Position numbers and translations under genes: made by a program. The notes under the pieces are model-generated. The model was not told where the DNA came from, did no database searches, and was given only the letters and a program-made list of their open reading frames with translations. A stretch of 15,873 nucleotides of DNA from JAHEME01 sp034435035 (GTDB lineage Bacteria; Chloroflexota; Anaerolineae; Aggregatilineales; UBA3940), in assembly GCA_034435035.1 (NCBI GenBank), contig DAOTXW010000013.1, positions 1 through 15,873 of the forward strand, in the 5' to 3' direction. This document shows positions 14,402 to 15,873 of the stretch, one piece after another; the stretch's first letter is position 1, and each line of letters opens with the position of its first letter.

Positions 14402-15745
14402 ATGGCGACGATCTTCCTCAGCTACCGCCGCGACGACACCGAAGGCTACGCTCTGCTGCTGCGCGAGCGGCTGGAGGCGCGCTTTGGCAAAGGAGCCGTC
14501 TTTCAGGACATCACCAGCATCCCGCCGGGGCGCAAAGTGCGCGAGTTCATCACCGGGGCGGTGACCGGCTGCCGGGTGATGCTGGTGCTGATCGACAAGC
14601 AGTGGCTGAGCCTCACCGACCCGAAGACGGGCGAGCGGCGGCTGGATCAGCCCAACGACTTCGTGCGGCTGGAGGTAGCCGCCGGGCTGGAGGGCGGTCT
14701 GCGGGTGATCCCGGTGCTGCTGCGCGGCACGCTGATGCCATCCGCCGCCGACCTGCCGGAGCCGCTGGCCCCGCTGGCCGACCTGGCGGCCCATTTCATC
14801 GACTCCTACAGCCTGAATGCCGACATCGAGCGGCTGATCGGCTGGCTGGAGGAGGATCTCGCCGAGAAGCCCCCGCCGCGGGTCGAAGTGGTTGCGCCCC
14901 CGCCGGAGCCTGCGCCGCTGCCGCTGCTGCCCTACGAACCCGAAATGGTGCGCATCCCCGCCGGGCCGTTCCTGATGGGCAGCCCGAAAAACGACAGTCT
15001 GCGCTCTGACGGCGAGCCGGAGCAGTTCCAGCTGGATCTCAACTACGATTACGCCATTGGCCGATACCCGGTGACGGTGGGGCAGTACCGGGCCTTTATG
15101 GACGCAGGGGGCTACGCCAACCCGGCCTACTGGACGCAGACAGGCTGGGGGTGGCGCGGCAGCCGCACACAGCCCGAATACTGGACAGACACGAAATGGA
15201 CAGGCGATCCCAACCTGCCGGTTATCGGCGTCTCGTGGTATGAAGCGTATGCCTACACGTGCTGGCTGGCGGAGGCGACCGGGCGCGGCTACCGTCTGCC
15301 CACCGAAGCCGAGTGGGAGAAAGCCGCACGCGGTGGCCTGCAAATCCCGGACGGGAAAGGCGGCATGAAGAAGAACCCCAACCCGGCCCGCCGCTGGCCA
15401 TGGGGAGATGAGCCGCCGACGAAGGAACTGTGCAACTTTGATCGCAATGTAGGCCAGACCAGCCCCGTGACGAGCCATGCCGCGGGGGCGAACGCCCAGC
15501 CCTACGGCCTGTACCACATGGCGGGCAACGTGTGGGAGTGGTGCCTCTCGAAGTGGGCTGATCCATTTGTCCACCCGGAAGACAACGACCCGGAAGGGTA
15601 TGCGTGGCGCGTGCTGCGGGGCAGCTCGTGGAACCACTACGTTCAGAGGGTCCGCTGCTCGTACCGCGACTGGATCAACCCGGGCAACGGGTTCGACGAC
15701 TACGGTTTTCGGGTGGGGGGCGTCGTCCCTGTTCTTCCTGAATAG
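14402..15745 (+). CDS. TIR domain fused to FGE/SUMF1-like (C-type lectin fold) domain; putative NADase effector with recognition domain
   Basis: 447 residues. The N-terminal TIR domain (1-150) opens with TIFLSYRRDD (3-12), has FQDI (34-37), and carries Glu91 in NDFVRLEVAAGLE, the position of the NADase glutamate in bacterial TIRs. A Pro-rich linker (157-178) leads to an FGE-sulfatase/SUMF1-like domain (180-438): MVRIPAGPFLMGS (182-194), YPVTVGQYRAFM (222-233), PVIGVSWYEAYAYTCWL (273-289), RLPTEAEWEKAAR (298-310), GNVWEWC (375-381), LRGSSW (405-410) and GFRV (435-438). The paired active-site cysteines of true FGE are not at the usual places after RGSSW, so it is probably a ligand-binding fold, not an enzyme. 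No signal peptide or membrane segment. The ribosome site is weak. The gene stands alone behind a terminator and its own putative promoter/operator. Likely a defence or signalling effector (inference). Confidence 0.92.
   Translation: MATIFLSYRRDDTEGYALLLRERLEARFGKGAVFQDITSIPPGRKVREFITGAVTGCRVMLVLIDKQWLSLTDPKTGERRLDQPNDFVRLEVAAGLEGGLRVIPVLLRGTLMPSAADLPEPLAPLADLAAHFIDSYSLNADIERLIGWLEEDLAEKPPPRVEVVAPPPEPAPLPLLPYEPEMVRIPAGPFLMGSPKNDSLRSDGEPEQFQLDLNYDYAIGRYPVTVGQYRAFMDAGGYANPAYWTQTGWGWRGSRTQPEYWTDTKWTGDPNLPVIGVSWYEAYAYTCWLAEATGRGYRLPTEAEWEKAARGGLQIPDGKGGMKKNPNPARRWPWGDEPPTKELCNFDRNVGQTSPVTSHAAGANAQPYGLYHMAGNVWEWCLSKWADPFVHPEDNDPEGYAWRVLRGSSWNHYVQRVRCSYRDWINPGNGFDDYGFRVGGVVPVLPE
15614..15715 (+). 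other. Candidate variable region (DGR-like) at the 3' end of the TIR-FGE gene
   Basis: Codons 405-438 encode the segment from LRGSSW to GFRV, 7 codons before the stop apart from a short VPVL-type tail. At least 13 codons here are NNC (N411, H412, Y413, Y421, D423, I425, N426, G428, N429, F431, D432, D433, Y434) and could each come from an AAC template by adenine changes at positions 1-2. The C-terminal lectin-fold segment is exactly where diversity-generating retroelements place variation. No template repeat or reverse transcriptase is in the window, and high GC also favours C-ending codons, so this is a hypothesis. Confidence 0.35.
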
Positions 15746-15794
15746 CTCTGTCCCTCTGTGACTCTGATCTCCGGGCTCTGAGTCGCTGATTCTG

Positions 15795-15828
15795 CCGGGG
15801 GAGTGTTTGGGGGTGCCCCCCACCCCGG
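15795..15828 (+). terminator. GC-rich hairpin after the TIR-FGE gene
   Basis: An inner stem TGGGGG/CCCCCA (15808-15813 with 15817-15822, loop TGC) lies within outer arms CCGGGG (15795-15800) and CCCCGG (15823-15828), followed by TTAAATT. It starts about 50 nt after the stop and fits a terminator. A GC hairpin a short way 3' of the variable region is also a known feature of some diversity-generating retroelements. Confidence 0.5.
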
Positions 15829-15835
15829 TTAAATT

Positions 15836-15873
15836 CCCCGCGGCCCCCCGGGGCCCCCCCCCCACGGCGGGCG
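15836..15873. other. Low-complexity G/C end of the window
   Basis: The final bases are runs of G and C (including C6, G4 and a run of about nine C) with no coding potential in keeping with the neighbours. This may be genuine repeat sequence or a poor-quality contig end. Confidence 0.4.

Noticed and set aside
14402..15745. Functional formylglycine-generating enzyme
   Set aside because: The two active-site cysteines are not at their usual positions, the gene is fused to TIR, and no sulfatase lies nearby.
15746..15779. Four CTCTG copies after the TIR-FGE stop, considered as a repeat array
   Set aside because: Irregular spacing and very short unit; no array structure.
14282..15865. 527-codon minus-strand open frame opposite the TIR-FGE gene
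   Set aside because: No recognisable domain and mirror-frame composition; the plus strand carries two intact domains with catalytic motifs.

Overview
The window is a GC-rich, densely coded bacterial segment with no rRNA, tRNA, CRISPR array or insertion sequence that I can see. Its mix of genes (DUF5684 membrane protein, AIM24 protein, DUF92 plus phytol/dolichol-kinase-like pair, stand-alone receivers, TIR fused to an FGE/SUMF1-like domain) and strong GC-ending codon bias fit a Chloroflexota (Anaerolineae-like) genome. This taxonomic guess rests on gene content only and is tentative.

Left third (1-6125), all on the minus strand. Read in the direction of transcription: a glutamate dehydrogenase with its own sigma70-like promoter and a strong 3' hairpin; two large polytopic membrane proteins of GT-C glycosyltransferase type, 1 nt apart; a phytol/dolichol-kinase-like membrane protein (VTE5 family); and a DUF92 (VTE6-like) protein cut by the window edge. 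The last two resemble the two successive kinases of prenol salvage. Next to GT-C enzymes, which normally use polyprenyl-phosphate sugars, this suggests a lipid-carrier or prenyl-lipid theme.

Middle (6126-11520). A plus-strand two-gene signalling operon encodes a receiver protein with no DNA-binding domain and a receiver-histidine kinase hybrid. It is followed by minus-strand housekeeping-type genes: a DUF5684 membrane protein, a DinB-fold protein, an FAD-dependent amine/amino-acid oxidase-like protein, and an AIM24 protein immediately upstream of that oxidase.

Right third (11580-15873), all plus strand. A membrane histidine kinase overlaps the first of three consecutive single-domain response regulators. 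All three receivers end in the same short Gly-x-x-Val-Trp tail. After a terminator-like double hairpin comes a separate gene whose -10 box lies inside a perfect 8+8 bp inverted repeat. It encodes an N-terminal TIR domain, with the putative NADase glutamate present, fused to a C-terminal FGE/SUMF1 (C-type-lectin-fold) domain that lacks the FGE catalytic cysteines. The last ~35 residues look like the variable region of a diversity-generating retroelement target: many NNC codons that could derive from AAC, ending in a GFRV block close to the stop. No reverse transcriptase or template repeat is inside the window, so this remains a hypothesis. It is the most interesting candidate here: a TIR effector with a possibly diversifiable recognition domain. 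The last ~45 bases are low-complexity G/C runs and may be a poor-quality contig end.
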